A stretch of DNA of 64,000 nucleotides from NCBI RefSeq assembly GCF_008087085.1, contig NZ_VIYJ01000016.1, positions 1-64,000 of the forward strand, written 5' to 3'. The notes below the pieces were generated by a model, which did no database searches, was not told where the DNA came from, and worked only from the letters and a program-made list of their open reading frames with translations. Position 1 is the first letter of the stretch; every line of letters starts with the position of its first letter. Shown piece after piece: positions 52,197 through 61,653 of this stretch. The translations under genes were made by a program, and so were the position numbers. This DNA is from Nocardioides rubriscoriae (lineage in GTDB: Bacteria > Actinomycetota > Actinomycetes > Propionibacteriales > Nocardioidaceae).

Positions 52197-53177
52197 TCAG
52201 GCGAGCCGGGCCAGGGTCAGCCCGAAGTCGCCCGCCGGGTCGGTGAACAGCTCGACGGTCTCGAACCCCGCGGCCGCGAGCTCGGCGCGGATGCCGTCGG
52301 GGCGGAACTTGGTCGAGATCTCGACCCGCAGCTCCTCGCCGACGTGGAGGTCGAGGTCGAGCCCGGCGCCGGGGATGGTGACCCGTTGCGGCGACTCGGC
52401 GCGCAGCCGCAGGTCCATCCGCTCCATGTGGCCGTCCCAGAACGGCACGTAGGAGAACGCGTCGAGGTCGAAGTCGGCGTCGAGCTCGCGGTTGAGGACG
52501 GCCAGGCAGTTGCGCACGAACTGCGCGGTGACGCCCTGGCTGTCGTGGTAGGCGGCGACCAGCCGGTCGACCGGCTTGACCAGGTCGGTGCCGAGCAGCA
52601 GCGAGTCGCCCGGGTCGAGCGAGTCGGCCAGTGCGCCGAGGAACGCGGCGCGCTCCTCGACGTAGAGGTTGCCGATGGTGCCGCCGAGGAAGGCGACCAT
52701 GCGGCGCCCGTCGGGCTCGTTGGGCGGCAGGTGGCCCAGGTGGAGGGTGAAGTCGCCGACCAGCGCCTCGACGGCCAGCCCGGGGTAGCGCCGGTGGAGC
52801 ATGTCGGCCGCGTCGCGCAGGGTCTGCTCCGACACGTCGACCGGCACGAAGCGCCGCAGCCGGCCCGCCGCGGCGAACGCGTCGAGCAGGGTGCGGGTCT
52901 TGTCGCTGGTGCCCGAGCCGAGCTCGACGACGGTGCTCGCGCCACTGGCGGTGACGATGTCGGCGGCGTGGGCCTGCAGGATCGCGCGCTCGGCCTCGGT
53001 GGGGTAGTACTCCGGGAGCCGGGTGATCTCGTCGAAGAGTCGCGAGCCCTCGTCGTCGTAGAGCCACTTGGGCGGCAGCCGCCGCGGGTGCGAGCCGAGC
53101 CCGCGGCGTACGTCGTCGACCAGGGAGCCCGAGGCCCAGTCGCTGTCGACGAGCACGGACACCTTGAGCTCCGTCAT
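52197..53177 (-). CDS. egtD: L-histidine N-alpha-methyltransferase EgtD
   Basis: 326 aa. Trimethylates histidine to hercynine with SAM, in ergothioneine synthesis. Seen: LPPKWLYDDEGSRLFDEITR, LPEYYPTEAERAIL, SAM motif VVELGSGTSDKTRTLLDA, FVPVDVSEQTL, FLGGTIGNL and FVRNCLAVLNREL, all EgtD family hallmarks. ATG 53177 overlaps the egtB stop (ATGA), giving an egtB-egtD operon. Confidence 0.95.
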   Translation of the reverse strand: MTELKVSVLVDSDWASGSLVDDVRRGLGSHPRRLPPKWLYDDEGSRLFDEITRLPEYYPTEAERAILQAHAADIVTASGASTVVELGSGTSDKTRTLLDAFAAAGRLRRFVPVDVSEQTLRDAADMLHRRYPGLAVEALVGDFTLHLGHLPPNEPDGRRMVAFLGGTIGNLYVEERAAFLGALADSLDPGDSLLLGTDLVKPVDRLVAAYHDSQGVTAQFVRNCLAVLNRELDADFDLDAFSYVPFWDGHMERMDLRLRAESPQRVTIPGAGLDLDLHVGEELRVEISTKFRPDGIRAELAAAGFETVELFTDPAGDFGLTLARLA

Positions 53178-54466
53178 CGGGGAGCACCTCCATCGGCGAG
53201 GCGCACACCGGAGACCGCCCAGCGGGCGGCGTGCGGGAAGAAGTTGCGGTAGGTCGTGCGGGCGTGGCCCGGCGGGGTCAGCGCGCAGCCGCCCCGCAGC
53301 ACCATCTGGTTGGACATGAACTTGCCGTTGTACTCGCCGATCGCGCCGGCGGGCGGGTGGAAGCCGGGGTAGGGGTGGTAGGCCGAGGCCGTCCACTCCC
53401 AGCAGTCGCCGTGCACCTGGCGCAGCCCGCCGGTGGCCGGGCCGGCCGCGCGCGGGTGGAAGGCCTCGAGGTCCGGGCCACCCCCGCCGGCGCCGGTCGA
53501 GACCACCGCGTGCTCCCACTCGCCCTCGGTGGGCAGGCGCTTGCCGGCCCAGGTCGCGAACGCCTCGGCCTCGTAGAAGCTGACGTGGCACACCGGCGCG
53601 CCGGGGTCGACCGGCCAGGTGCCGTGCAGGGTGTGCTCGAGCCAGACCCCGTCGTGCCGCGACCAGTAGAGCGGGGAGTCCCAGCCCTCGCCGTTGACCC
53701 TGGACCAGCCGTCGGACAGCCACAGCTCGTGGCGCCGGTAGCCGCCGTCGGCCATGAAGTCGAGCCACTCGGCGTTGGTCACCAACCGGTCGGCGAGCCG
53801 GTAGGGCTCGAGCCACTGGCGGTGCAGCGGCAGCTCGTTGTCGAAGGAGAAGCCGCCGCCACGGTGGCCGACCTCGACCAGGCCGCCCTCGACGTCGACC
53901 CAGCCCAGCTCGTCGGGCTCGCTGCGCGGCGGGGGAGCGCCGGCGTAGACCGGCCGCAGCGGGTTGCGCGACAAGACGTGCTTGACGTCCATGAGCAGCA
54001 GCTCCTGGTGCTGCTGCTCGTGGTGGAAGCCGAGCTCGATCGTCGCGCCCAGCTTGTCGAGCGTGCCGCCGTCGAGGCGGCTGACCAGGTCACGGACCCG
54101 GTCGTCGACGTTGGCGCGGTAGTCGCCGACCTCGTGGACACCGGGCCGGGTGATCAGGCCACGGTCGGGGCGGGAGAAGCGTGGGCCGAGCGTCTCGTAG
54201 TAGCTGTTGAAGAGGAACCAGTACTGGTCCTGGAACGGGGCGAAGCCGGCCTCGTGGTCGGCCAGCAGGAAGGTCTCGAAGAACCAGGTGACGTGGGCCC
54301 GGTGCCACTTGGTGGGCGACACGTCGGCCATGGACTGCACCGTCTGGTCCTCGGGGGAGAGCGGCGCCGCCAGTCTCTCGGTGTGCGCACGGACCTCGTC
54401 GTAGCGCTGGAGCAGCGCATGGGGGTCCCAGTCGGTCGGCCAGTCGGCCGGGGTCTGGATCGTCAT
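53174..54466 (-). CDS. egtB: Hercynine oxygenase / sulfoxide synthase EgtB
   Basis: 430 aa, the family's normal size. The N-terminal DinB-like domain supplies iron ligands: WHRAHVTWFFETF and GFHHEQQHQELLLMD (His-x3-His). The C-terminal formylglycine-generating-enzyme-like domain has LPTEGEWEHAV, GDCWEWTASAY and VLRGGCALTP. Catalyses O2-dependent C-S bond formation between hercynine and a thiol (gamma-Glu-Cys or Cys). ATG 54466. No egtA or egtC beside it. Divergent from a protease gene. Confidence 0.95.
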   Translation of the reverse strand: MTIQTPADWPTDWDPHALLQRYDEVRAHTERLAAPLSPEDQTVQSMADVSPTKWHRAHVTWFFETFLLADHEAGFAPFQDQYWFLFNSYYETLGPRFSRPDRGLITRPGVHEVGDYRANVDDRVRDLVSRLDGGTLDKLGATIELGFHHEQQHQELLLMDVKHVLSRNPLRPVYAGAPPPRSEPDELGWVDVEGGLVEVGHRGGGFSFDNELPLHRQWLEPYRLADRLVTNAEWLDFMADGGYRRHELWLSDGWSRVNGEGWDSPLYWSRHDGVWLEHTLHGTWPVDPGAPVCHVSFYEAEAFATWAGKRLPTEGEWEHAVVSTGAGGGGPDLEAFHPRAAGPATGGLRQVHGDCWEWTASAYHPYPGFHPPAGAIGEYNGKFMSNQMVLRGGCALTPPGHARTTYRNFFPHAARWAVSGVRLADGGAPR

Positions 54467-54631
54467 GCGTCCACTGAACACGACGTTCCGAGCCAGGTCG
54501 ACACCCCGGCACCCGTCCGTCATCAGAACGTCATGTCTGCGTCGCGCTGCGATCACCCGTCGAGACGCCCCGTGACCAGGGGTGGGGCATGCTCGTTGGG
54601 GTATCGACCCCGTCTGCTCCCCGGAGGACCG

Positions 54632-55510
54632 ATGACCCGCCTCGCACGCCTGCTCGCGACCGCCACCGCCGCCGTCCTGGCCGCGTCGCTGCTGCTCGCG
54701 CCCAGCCCCGGTGACGCCGCACCCGCCCGGCGCAAGACCACCTGGACCGCGGCGGCCCGGGCCACGCTGACGCCCGGCGTGATGGCCTACACCGCCGGTG
54801 CCCAGTGCACCACCAACTTCGTCTTCAGCGACGCCACCGGCGGGGTCTACCTGGGCTACGCCGCCCACTGCGCCGGCAAGGGCGAGGCCACCGACACCAA
54901 CGGCTGCACCACCGCGTCGCTGCCGCTCGGCACCCGGGTCACCTTCGTGCGCGGCGGCAGCCTGGTCAGCGGCGGCACCCGCCTGGGCGGCGGCACGCTC
55001 GCCTACTCCTCGTGGCTGACCGAGCGCAGGATCGGCACCACCGACCCCGCCACCTGCGCCTACAACGACTTCGCGCTGGTCAAGGTCGACGCCAAGGATG
55101 TCGCCAAGGTCAACCCCTCGGTGCCGTTCTGGGGCGGGCCCACCGGCCTCGACACCGATGGCCTGGGCCTCGGCGAGCGCGTCTACAGCTACGGCAACTC
55201 CAGCCTGCGCGCCGGACTCACGGTCCTGTCGCCCAAGTACGGCGCCGGGCTCGGTGACGCCGCGGCCGACCGCGGCTGGTCCCACCCGCTCTACACCCTC
55301 ACCCCGGGCATCCCCGGCGACTCCGGCTCGGGCTTCATGACCGCCGGCGGCAAGGCCGTCGGCACGCTCTCGACCGTCGCCCTCGCGCCCATCCCCGCCT
55401 CCAACAACCTCGGTGACCTCGCCAAGGAGCTCGCTTTCGCCCAGCGCCGCTCCGGCATCAAGGGACTGCAGCTCGTCAAGGGCACGAAGGCCTTCACCGG
55501 GCTCCTGTAG
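54632..55510 (+). CDS. Secreted trypsin-like (S1-fold) serine protease
   Basis: 292 aa. Signal peptide with ATATAAVLAASLLLAPSPGDA; GGAGG 5 bp before ATG 54632. S1 triad in order: His in GYAAHCAG, Asp in YNDFALVKV, Ser in IPGDSGSGF. The catalytic domain spans most of the mature chain with two Cys pairs likely. No clear propeptide. Exported protease or protease-like; substrate unknown. Confidence 0.86.
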   Translation: MTRLARLLATATAAVLAASLLLAPSPGDAAPARRKTTWTAAARATLTPGVMAYTAGAQCTTNFVFSDATGGVYLGYAAHCAGKGEATDTNGCTTASLPLGTRVTFVRGGSLVSGGTRLGGGTLAYSSWLTERRIGTTDPATCAYNDFALVKVDAKDVAKVNPSVPFWGGPTGLDTDGLGLGERVYSYGNSSLRAGLTVLSPKYGAGLGDAAADRGWSHPLYTLTPGIPGDSGSGFMTAGGKAVGTLSTVALAPIPASNNLGDLAKELAFAQRRSGIKGLQLVKGTKAFTGLL

Positions 55511-55668
55511 CCGCCGTCGGTCCCGTCTTTCCGGGTAACTCCGGGTGAATCTTCAGTGTTCAAGTGGACATTGGTGAGGTTGCCTGTGCGGCGGTGCTCT
55601 AATGGACCCACGCAGCGGGCGACGGACGTCCGAGGCGCCGTACGACGGACCCTCGGAGGGGCGACGAC

Positions 55669-56994
55669 ATGACTGGCCACACGACGCGCTTCAAGCAGGT
55701 CGCGTCCGTGGTGCCCCTCGCGCTGGTCTCGGTCGCCTGGACCGCCCACGTGGCCGGGTCCGGCCCGGCGCTGTCGGGCGCGGCGACCCCGACGCCCCTG
55801 ACGGCCGCCGCCCCCGGTGCGCGACCCCTCCCCGACGCGCCCGTCGTCCCCCTCGCCCCCCTCGACCGCCCCGCGAGCCTCTCGGCGTCCGACGAGATCG
55901 CCGCGTCCGTCGGCCGCGTCACGCCGGTGGTCAGCACGCCGTCCTCGACCGACATCCCCTCCGCCGCGCTCGCCGCCTACCAACGTGCCGAGACGGTCAT
56001 CAGCGCCGCCGACCCGACCTGCCGGTTGAGCTGGCAGCTGCTGGCCGCCGTCGGCCGGGTCGAGTCCGACCACGGACGCGTCGGCGGGGGAGTCACCGGC
56101 GCCGACGGGGTCTCGACCCCTCCGATCACCGGGCCGGTCCTCGACGGGCGACACGGCACCCGTGCGATCCCCGACACCGACGCCGGCCAGTACGACGGCG
56201 ACACCCGCTACGACCGTGCCGTCGGCCCGATGCAGTTCATCCCGTCGACCTGGGCGGTCGTCGGGGTCGACGCCGACGACGACGGCAACCGCAACCCCCA
56301 GGACCTCGACGACGCGGCCCTCGCCGCGGCCGTCTACCTCTGTTCCGGCGACGAGGACCTCTCGAGCCCCGCGGGCCAGCGGCTCGCGGTCCACCGCTAC
56401 AACCGCAGCGACGCCTACGTCACCGAGGTGCTCGCCGTCATGGCCGGCTACCTCCGCGACGACCACCTCCCCGGCCCGCGCCCGGTGCTCTCGGCCCGCA
56501 CCGCCCTGGTCGGCCCGCCGGCCCCGGCCGCCCCTCCCGTCGGGGGGCTCGTGGCCGCCCAGCCGGCGCACGGCCACCGTGGCCCGACCGCCGCCGCCCA
56601 GCCGGTCGGCCCGTCGGTCGTCTCGGCCGGCACCCCCGCCACCGCGGCCGAACCGGTCGGCGCAGCGTTGCCGGGCGGACCGGGCGCCCCGGTGGACCCG
56701 CCCACCCAGGCGCCGGCCGACCCCGACGCACCGGCCGACCCGACCCCCGACCCGCCCCCCGACCCCGAGCCCGATCCCGGCACCCTCACCCCCGAGGACG
56801 CCGCGCTCTACTGCGCCGAGCTCGACCTGGTCGACGACCCCACCGTGGCCGACGACGACTACGACACCTGCCTGGCCACCTACACCGCACCGGCCGACGA
56901 GACGCCCGTGCCCACCCCGCCGAGCACCCCGTCGAGCCCGCCGGCCACGCCCCGGACGTCCCCGTCCAGCGACGAGGCCCGTCCCGTCGGCTGA
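55669..56994 (+). CDS. Lytic murein transglycosylase, Pro-rich C-terminus
   Basis: 441 aa. A signal-anchor-like N-terminus (VASVVPLALVSVAWTAHVAG) is followed by a lytic-transglycosylase domain (~105-260) with catalytic Glu in LLAAVGRVESDHGRVGG, RYDRAVGPMQFIPSTWA, DLDDAALAAAVYLCSG and a YNRSDAYV tail. About 180 Pro/Ala/Thr/Asp-rich residues complete it (DPTPDPPPDPEPDPG), a wall-spanning or wall-binding tail. Cleaves peptidoglycan glycan strands. Paralogue of the gene at 61650-62420. Confidence 0.9.
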   Translation: MTGHTTRFKQVASVVPLALVSVAWTAHVAGSGPALSGAATPTPLTAAAPGARPLPDAPVVPLAPLDRPASLSASDEIAASVGRVTPVVSTPSSTDIPSAALAAYQRAETVISAADPTCRLSWQLLAAVGRVESDHGRVGGGVTGADGVSTPPITGPVLDGRHGTRAIPDTDAGQYDGDTRYDRAVGPMQFIPSTWAVVGVDADDDGNRNPQDLDDAALAAAVYLCSGDEDLSSPAGQRLAVHRYNRSDAYVTEVLAVMAGYLRDDHLPGPRPVLSARTALVGPPAPAAPPVGGLVAAQPAHGHRGPTAAAQPVGPSVVSAGTPATAAEPVGAALPGGPGAPVDPPTQAPADPDAPADPTPDPPPDPEPDPGTLTPEDAALYCAELDLVDDPTVADDDYDTCLATYTAPADETPVPTPPSTPSSPPATPRTSPSSDEARPVG

Positions 56995-57038
56995 GGTGCC
57001 GGCCGACCCCCGTGCGGGTTGCTGGTATCAATGGGCCC

Positions 57039-57530
57039 ATGGCCACTACTGCCCTCGGCGGCAACCCCTGTCAGACCGTCGGTGAGCTCCCCGCGGTGGG
57101 CGACACCGCCCCGGCGTTCACCTTGGTCGGGTCCGACTTCAGCGAGGTCACCCTCGCGTCCGGCACCCGCACGGTCCTCAACATCTTCCCCAGCGTCGAC
57201 ACCGGGGTGTGCGCCGCGAGCGTCAAGAGGTTCAACGAGCTCGCCGCCTCCCTCGACGACACCGTCGTCGTCAACGTCTCGGCCGACCTGCCGTTCGCCC
57301 AGGCCCGCTTCTGCGGCGCCGAGGGCATCGACAAGGTCGTCGCCGCCTCCGCCTACCGGTCGACGTTCGGTGCCGACTACGGCGTCACCCTGGCCGACGG
57401 CAAGTTCGAGGGCCTGCTGGCCCGATCGGTCGTCGTCGTCGACGCCGACGGCACCGTGATCCACAGCCAGCTCGTCCCCGAGATCGGCACCGAGCCCGAC
57501 TACGACGCCGCCGTCGCCTCCCTGCGCTAG
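57039..57530 (+). CDS. tpx: Thiol peroxidase (Tpx)
   Basis: 163 aa. Atypical 2-Cys peroxiredoxin: peroxidatic Cys58 in PSVDTGVCAASVKRFN and resolving Cys92 in ARFCGAEGID, spaced as in E. coli Tpx (Cys61/Cys95). FTLVGSDFSEV and the C-terminal VPEIGTEPDYDAA also match. Reduces H2O2 and alkyl peroxides using thioredoxin. ATG 57039. Faces the cyclase gene tail to tail with a 19-bp hairpin between. Confidence 0.95.
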   Translation: MATTALGGNPCQTVGELPAVGDTAPAFTLVGSDFSEVTLASGTRTVLNIFPSVDTGVCAASVKRFNELAASLDDTVVVNVSADLPFAQARFCGAEGIDKVVAASAYRSTFGADYGVTLADGKFEGLLARSVVVVDADGTVIHSQLVPEIGTEPDYDAAVASLR

Positions 57531-57555
57531 CCAGCCGCTAGCCCCACACCCACCT

Positions 57556-57628
57556 GTCGGGGTAGTCCCTGACGGAAATCAAGGATCCGGGGCCTCCGGA
57601 GCTGATTGACGTCAGGGACTACCCCGAC
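57556..57628. terminator. Perfect 19-bp inverted repeat between convergent genes
   Basis: GTCGGGGTAGTCCCTGACG (57556-57574) is exactly complementary to 57610-57628, separated by 35 nt that hold a smaller GC hairpin (CCGGGGCCTCCGG). It sits between the convergent ends of tpx and the cyclase gene, where a bidirectional terminator is expected, but the long loop and perfect arms also suit a mobile palindromic element. Confidence 0.75.
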
Positions 57629-57643
57629 GGCGTCGGTCGGCAG

Positions 57644-59191
57644 CTAGCACTCAGCAAGCACGGCGACCTCGGTAGGGGTCGACCGCCCGCGCAGCACGAC
57701 CTCGTCGTACGACGTCCAGCGGCCGCTCTCGTCGGCGCCGGCCGCGGTGACCGTGGCCTGGGCGACGAGCACGCAGCCCGGGACCTCCTTGGCGAGGTCG
57801 GTGAGCCGGGCGGCGGAGTTCACCGCGTCGCCGATCACGGTGTACTCGAAGCGGCTGCGGTGTCCGACGTTGCCGGCGACGACCTCGCCGGTCGCGACCC
57901 CGATGCCCGCGCCGACCTCGGGCACCTCGTGGGCCAGTCGCGCGGCCATCGCCCGGGCGGCCCGCAGCGCCTGCTCGGCGTGGTCAGCGAGCGCGACCGG
58001 GGCGCCGAAGACGGCCAGCACGGCGTCACCGATGAACTTGTTGACCAGGCCGTGGTGGCGGTCGACCTCGTCGACCACGACCCCGAAGAAGCGGTTGAGC
58101 ATCTCGACGACCTCGCCCGGCGAGCGCCGGGTGGCGTACCCGGTCGACCCGACGAGGTCGACGAACAGCACCGTCGCCACCCGGGTCTCGCCGCCCAGCT
58201 CGACCCCGCCGGCCGCGGCGGCGGCCGCGACCTCCTGGCCGACGTGGCGGCCGAAGAGGTCGCGCAGGTGCTCGCGCTCGCGCAGCCCGTGCACCATCTG
58301 GTTGAAGCCGGACTGCAGCAGGCCCAGCTCGGTGCCGTCGTAGACCGGGACCTCGCGCTCGAGGTCGCCGCGCTCGACGTCGAGCAGCGCGTCGCGCACC
58401 GAGAGCACCGGCGCGACCACCGAGCGGGCGTTGAGCACCGTCACCATCAGCCCGAAGACGAGCACCACACCGCCGATCACGACCGCGGTCACCGCGAGCC
58501 GGGTCAGCGAGGTGTCGCCCGGTTTGACCAGGGCCAGCAGCGCGGTGAGCATCAGCCCGAGCATCGGTACGCCGGTGCCCAGGCACCAGAAGATGACCAG
58601 CCGGTCGCCCACCCCGACCCCGCGCGGCCGGGCGGTGAGCGGCGCCGCCGCGAGGGCCCGGGCCGAGACCGGGCGCACCGCGAACTGCGTGAAAAGGTAG
58701 GCGACCGCGCAGACCACGACGGCCGCGATCGCGACGGTCGCGAAGGTCGTCAGGGCCCGCGACGGTTGGAGCAGGAGCGCGAGCCCGGTGAACAGCACGG
58801 TCGCCCCGAGCCACAACCCGCCCTGCAGCTGCGTCAGGCGCAGCGGCACGCGCAGAGCACGCTCCCGGTCCGCGGCGTCGGGCTCGAGACCGGTGAGCGC
58901 CCAGCGCATCGCCCGCAGCGTCGTGGTGGTGCCGAGCACCGCGCCCACCACGACGGCCAGGGCGACGTACGTCGGCACGCCGATCGCCAGCGACAGGACG
59001 GTCCCTCGGTTGGCCGAGGGGGCCGGGATCACCACGCTGGAGATCACCAGGACGACGCCGGCGCCGACGACGTTGGTCGTCACGAGCAGGCCGGTCAGGA
59101 GCAGCTGGACGCGGACCCGCAGCGCGCGGGCGGTCTGGTCGGCGGGTCCGAGCAGCCGCGAGCCGAACGGGTTGCGCCGACCGTCGCTCAC
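57644..59191 (-). CDS. Membrane class III adenylate/guanylate cyclase with HAMP (second)
   Basis: 515 aa from GTG 59191; an ATG 33 bp further upstream also exists. Six or so TM helices (to ~260), then HAMP (SVVAPVLSVRDALLDVERGD ... TELGLLQSGFNQMVHGL). The cyclase domain has VLFVDLVGSTGYATR (metal Asp), VNKFIGDAVLAVFGAP (second Asp and recognition Lys) and YTVIGDAVNSAARLTD. Same architecture as the cyclase at 34724-36313 but clearly diverged. Predicted cAMP synthesis at the membrane. Confidence 0.92.
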   Translation of the reverse strand: MSDGRRNPFGSRLLGPADQTARALRVRVQLLLTGLLVTTNVVGAGVVLVISSVVIPAPSANRGTVLSLAIGVPTYVALAVVVGAVLGTTTTLRAMRWALTGLEPDAADRERALRVPLRLTQLQGGLWLGATVLFTGLALLLQPSRALTTFATVAIAAVVVCAVAYLFTQFAVRPVSARALAAAPLTARPRGVGVGDRLVIFWCLGTGVPMLGLMLTALLALVKPGDTSLTRLAVTAVVIGGVVLVFGLMVTVLNARSVVAPVLSVRDALLDVERGDLEREVPVYDGTELGLLQSGFNQMVHGLREREHLRDLFGRHVGQEVAAAAAAGGVELGGETRVATVLFVDLVGSTGYATRRSPGEVVEMLNRFFGVVVDEVDRHHGLVNKFIGDAVLAVFGAPVALADHAEQALRAARAMAARLAHEVPEVGAGIGVATGEVVAGNVGHRSRFEYTVIGDAVNSAARLTDLAKEVPGCVLVAQATVTAAGADESGRWTSYDEVVLRGRSTPTEVAVLAEC

Positions 59192-59343
59192 GAGATCACC
59201 GTAGGCGGCCGGCCGGCCCGGCACTGGTCCAATCCAGACGTTGGTTCACATCGAACAGCCTGGACGTCGCATAATGGGCGCGCTGCGGATGGACGCCTCG
59301 CGACGCAGCCGAGGCATGGGGATCTGACGGGAAGGGTGCGCCG

Positions 59344-61653
59344 GTGAGTAGCTCCACCCTGACCGCGACCCGGCCCGGCGGCGACCCCGAGCCTCGCCCG
59401 GAGCGCGCCAAGGCCGGCACGACGACGTCGACCCCGGCCAAGAGCACCCGCAACGCCCCCACGCCGGCCAGCCGCGGCGAGTACCGCCCCGACATCGACG
59501 GCATCCGGGGCGCGGCCGCGATCATGGTGATGGGCTTCCACGCCAAGGTCCCCGGCTTCGAGGGCGCCTACATCGGCCTCGACCTGTTCTTCGTCGTCTC
59601 CGGCTACGTCATCACCGGCCTGCTGATGTACGAGTTCACCAAGACCGGCGCCATCAAGTGGGGCGCGTTCTACGCCCGCCGCGCGCGCCGGCTGATCCCG
59701 GCCAAGGCGACGATGATCATCGGCGTCCTGGTGCTCAGCTACTTCATCCTGACCCCCACCGGGGCCGGTGGGGAGGGGCCGCAGCAGCAGACGGCCCGCT
59801 CGGCCGCCGCGGCGGCCGGCTTCGTCTCCAACTTTTTCTTCCTGCACGCCAGCAACGCCGGCGACGTCGACTACTTCAGCCACCAGGCCGGCACCGGCGT
59901 GCTGCTGCACACCTGGTCGCTGTCGGTCGAGGAGCAGTTCTACCTCGGCCTGCCGATCGCGATCCTGCTCGCCTGGCTGCTGTCCAAGCTGCTGCGGATG
60001 CCCGTGGTCCGCACCCTGCTGCTCACCACCGTCGCCCTCGGTGTCGCCTCGGCCTGGCTGGCCATCTCGCTGGCCGACACCGACCCCGACGCCGCCTACT
60101 ACCTGCCGGTGACCCGGGCCTTCGAGTTCCTCATCGGCGTGGCCCTCGCCCTGGTCGTCCGCAAGGTCCGCGCGGCCGAGGACCTGCGCGAGGTCATGGG
60201 CCTGGCCGGCGTCGCGATCATCGCCTTCGTCATCTGGAAGCCGATGCCGGTCGAGGGCTACCCCAGCTACTGGGCGCTGCTGCCGTGCGCCGCCGCGGCC
60301 CTGCTGGTCTGGGCGGGCGTCGGTGGGCCCACGGTGGTCACCCGCCTGCTGTCGATCCCGTTCCTCGTCGGGCTCGGTCTGGTCTCCTACGGCTGGTACC
60401 TCTGGCACTGGCCGTTCCTCGTCCTGGGCGAGTCGCTCAACCTGGCCCCGCCGCCGCTGCACGTGCGGGTGGCCCTGGTGCTCGCCGCGCTCTTCGTCGC
60501 CTGGCTGAGCTACCGCTACATCGAGGGCCTGTTCTACAAGCGCTCCGGCACCGTCAGCAAGAGCCGTACGTGGGGCTCGCGCCGCGTGATGATCAGCGGC
60601 GTCCTGGCCATGTCGTGCGTCGCCGGGCTCAGCGGCGGGGCGCTCGCCCTGGCCGAGGAGGCCGAGACCTCCCCGCACTGGCAGGAGGTCAACGCCCAGC
60701 TGGCCGACGCCCCCGAGCTGCCCGCCTCGTGCCTCGAGGGCCAGACCCTCATCCCGAGCAAGCCCGGCCAGTGCGACCTGGTGCCCTTCGAGTTCGGCCG
60801 CCCGACCCTCATGCTGTGGGGCGACTCGCACGCCTGGATGTACATCCCCGCCATCGAGGCCGCAGCCCGCAAGAAGGACGTCAACGTCGTCGCGTTCGTG
60901 ATGGGCGCCTGCCCGGTCTTCATCCCGACCGAGACCGCGACCGGCGCGTGCGCCCGCTCCAACGCCCTGGCCCTGCGCTTCGCCGAGCGTCACGTCGACG
61001 ACCGGGCGCCGTTGAAGATCATCATCAGCCAGAGCTACGAGACCTACCGCGGCACGCCCAAGATCGGTGGGGCCGCCGACGCCAGCGTCGACTACGTCAA
61101 GAAGATGGCGACCTACAGCCAGCTCGGCACGCCGGCGCTCTTCGAGCGGCTGGCCGAGATCGACGCCGACGTCGACGTCGTCGGGCCGACGCCGATCATC
61201 CCCCGCAACGCCCCGCTGTGCGAGGCGATCTCGCGTCCTTACTCCTGCGACGTGCCGCGCGTCGACGCCATCAAGGACGAGGCCGACAACCGCGACTGGC
61301 TGCTGGGCCTGATGAGCGGCCTGCCCGGCGCGGTCGACCCCGAGACCGGCAAGACCCGGGTCATCGTCACCACCGGCTCCGAGATCGGCCGGGCCGCCGG
61401 GGTCACCGACGCCGCCGCGACCGACGGCAGGTCCAGCAACCGCAACGGCGGGCTGACGCCGCCGCGCCTGATCGACCCGGTCGGCGCCCTGTGCAACACC
61501 ACGATGTGCTTCGCCGAGTCCGGCGGCGTCACCTACTACTTCGACGACAACCACCTCAGCGCCAAGATGTCGCGGATGCTCAAGAAGTACTTCGTGCCGA
61601 GCCTGCGCGACATCGTCGGCGACACCGAGACCAGCGACGCAGCAGCCGGGTGA
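59344..61653 (+). CDS. Acyltransferase-3 / SGNH fusion, cell-surface O-acyltransferase
   Basis: 769 aa from GTG 59344 (GGGAAGGG 8 bp upstream). After a ~40-residue Pro/Thr lead, an OafA/YrhL-type acyltransferase with about 10-11 TM helices: GFHAKVPGFEGAYIGLDLFF, VVSGYVITG, FYARRARRLIPA, WSLSVEEQFYLGLP and GWYLWHWPFLVL. The C-terminal exported SGNH domain (~430-769) has Ser495 in WGDSHAWM and His737 in FDDNHLS. Such fusions acetylate surface glycans or peptidoglycan. GTGA overlap with the next lytic-transglycosylase gene. Confidence 0.93.
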   Translation: MSSSTLTATRPGGDPEPRPERAKAGTTTSTPAKSTRNAPTPASRGEYRPDIDGIRGAAAIMVMGFHAKVPGFEGAYIGLDLFFVVSGYVITGLLMYEFTKTGAIKWGAFYARRARRLIPAKATMIIGVLVLSYFILTPTGAGGEGPQQQTARSAAAAAGFVSNFFFLHASNAGDVDYFSHQAGTGVLLHTWSLSVEEQFYLGLPIAILLAWLLSKLLRMPVVRTLLLTTVALGVASAWLAISLADTDPDAAYYLPVTRAFEFLIGVALALVVRKVRAAEDLREVMGLAGVAIIAFVIWKPMPVEGYPSYWALLPCAAAALLVWAGVGGPTVVTRLLSIPFLVGLGLVSYGWYLWHWPFLVLGESLNLAPPPLHVRVALVLAALFVAWLSYRYIEGLFYKRSGTVSKSRTWGSRRVMISGVLAMSCVAGLSGGALALAEEAETSPHWQEVNAQLADAPELPASCLEGQTLIPSKPGQCDLVPFEFGRPTLMLWGDSHAWMYIPAIEAAARKKDVNVVAFVMGACPVFIPTETATGACARSNALALRFAERHVDDRAPLKIIISQSYETYRGTPKIGGAADASVDYVKKMATYSQLGTPALFERLAEIDADVDVVGPTPIIPRNAPLCEAISRPYSCDVPRVDAIKDEADNRDWLLGLMSGLPGAVDPETGKTRVIVTTGSEIGRAAGVTDAAATDGRSSNRNGGLTPPRLIDPVGALCNTTMCFAESGGVTYYFDDNHLSAKMSRMLKKYFVPSLRDIVGDTETSDAAAG

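Noticed and set aside
55511..55668. Possible riboswitch upstream of the lytic transglycosylase (as for rpf genes)
   Set aside because: The leader is only about 158 bp and I could not find the conserved ydaO-type core; no support beyond gene type.
59245..59275. TTCACA / CATAAT as -35/-10 promoter of the acyltransferase gene
   Set aside because: A spacing of 19 bp and a poor -35 match make it one of many chance matches.
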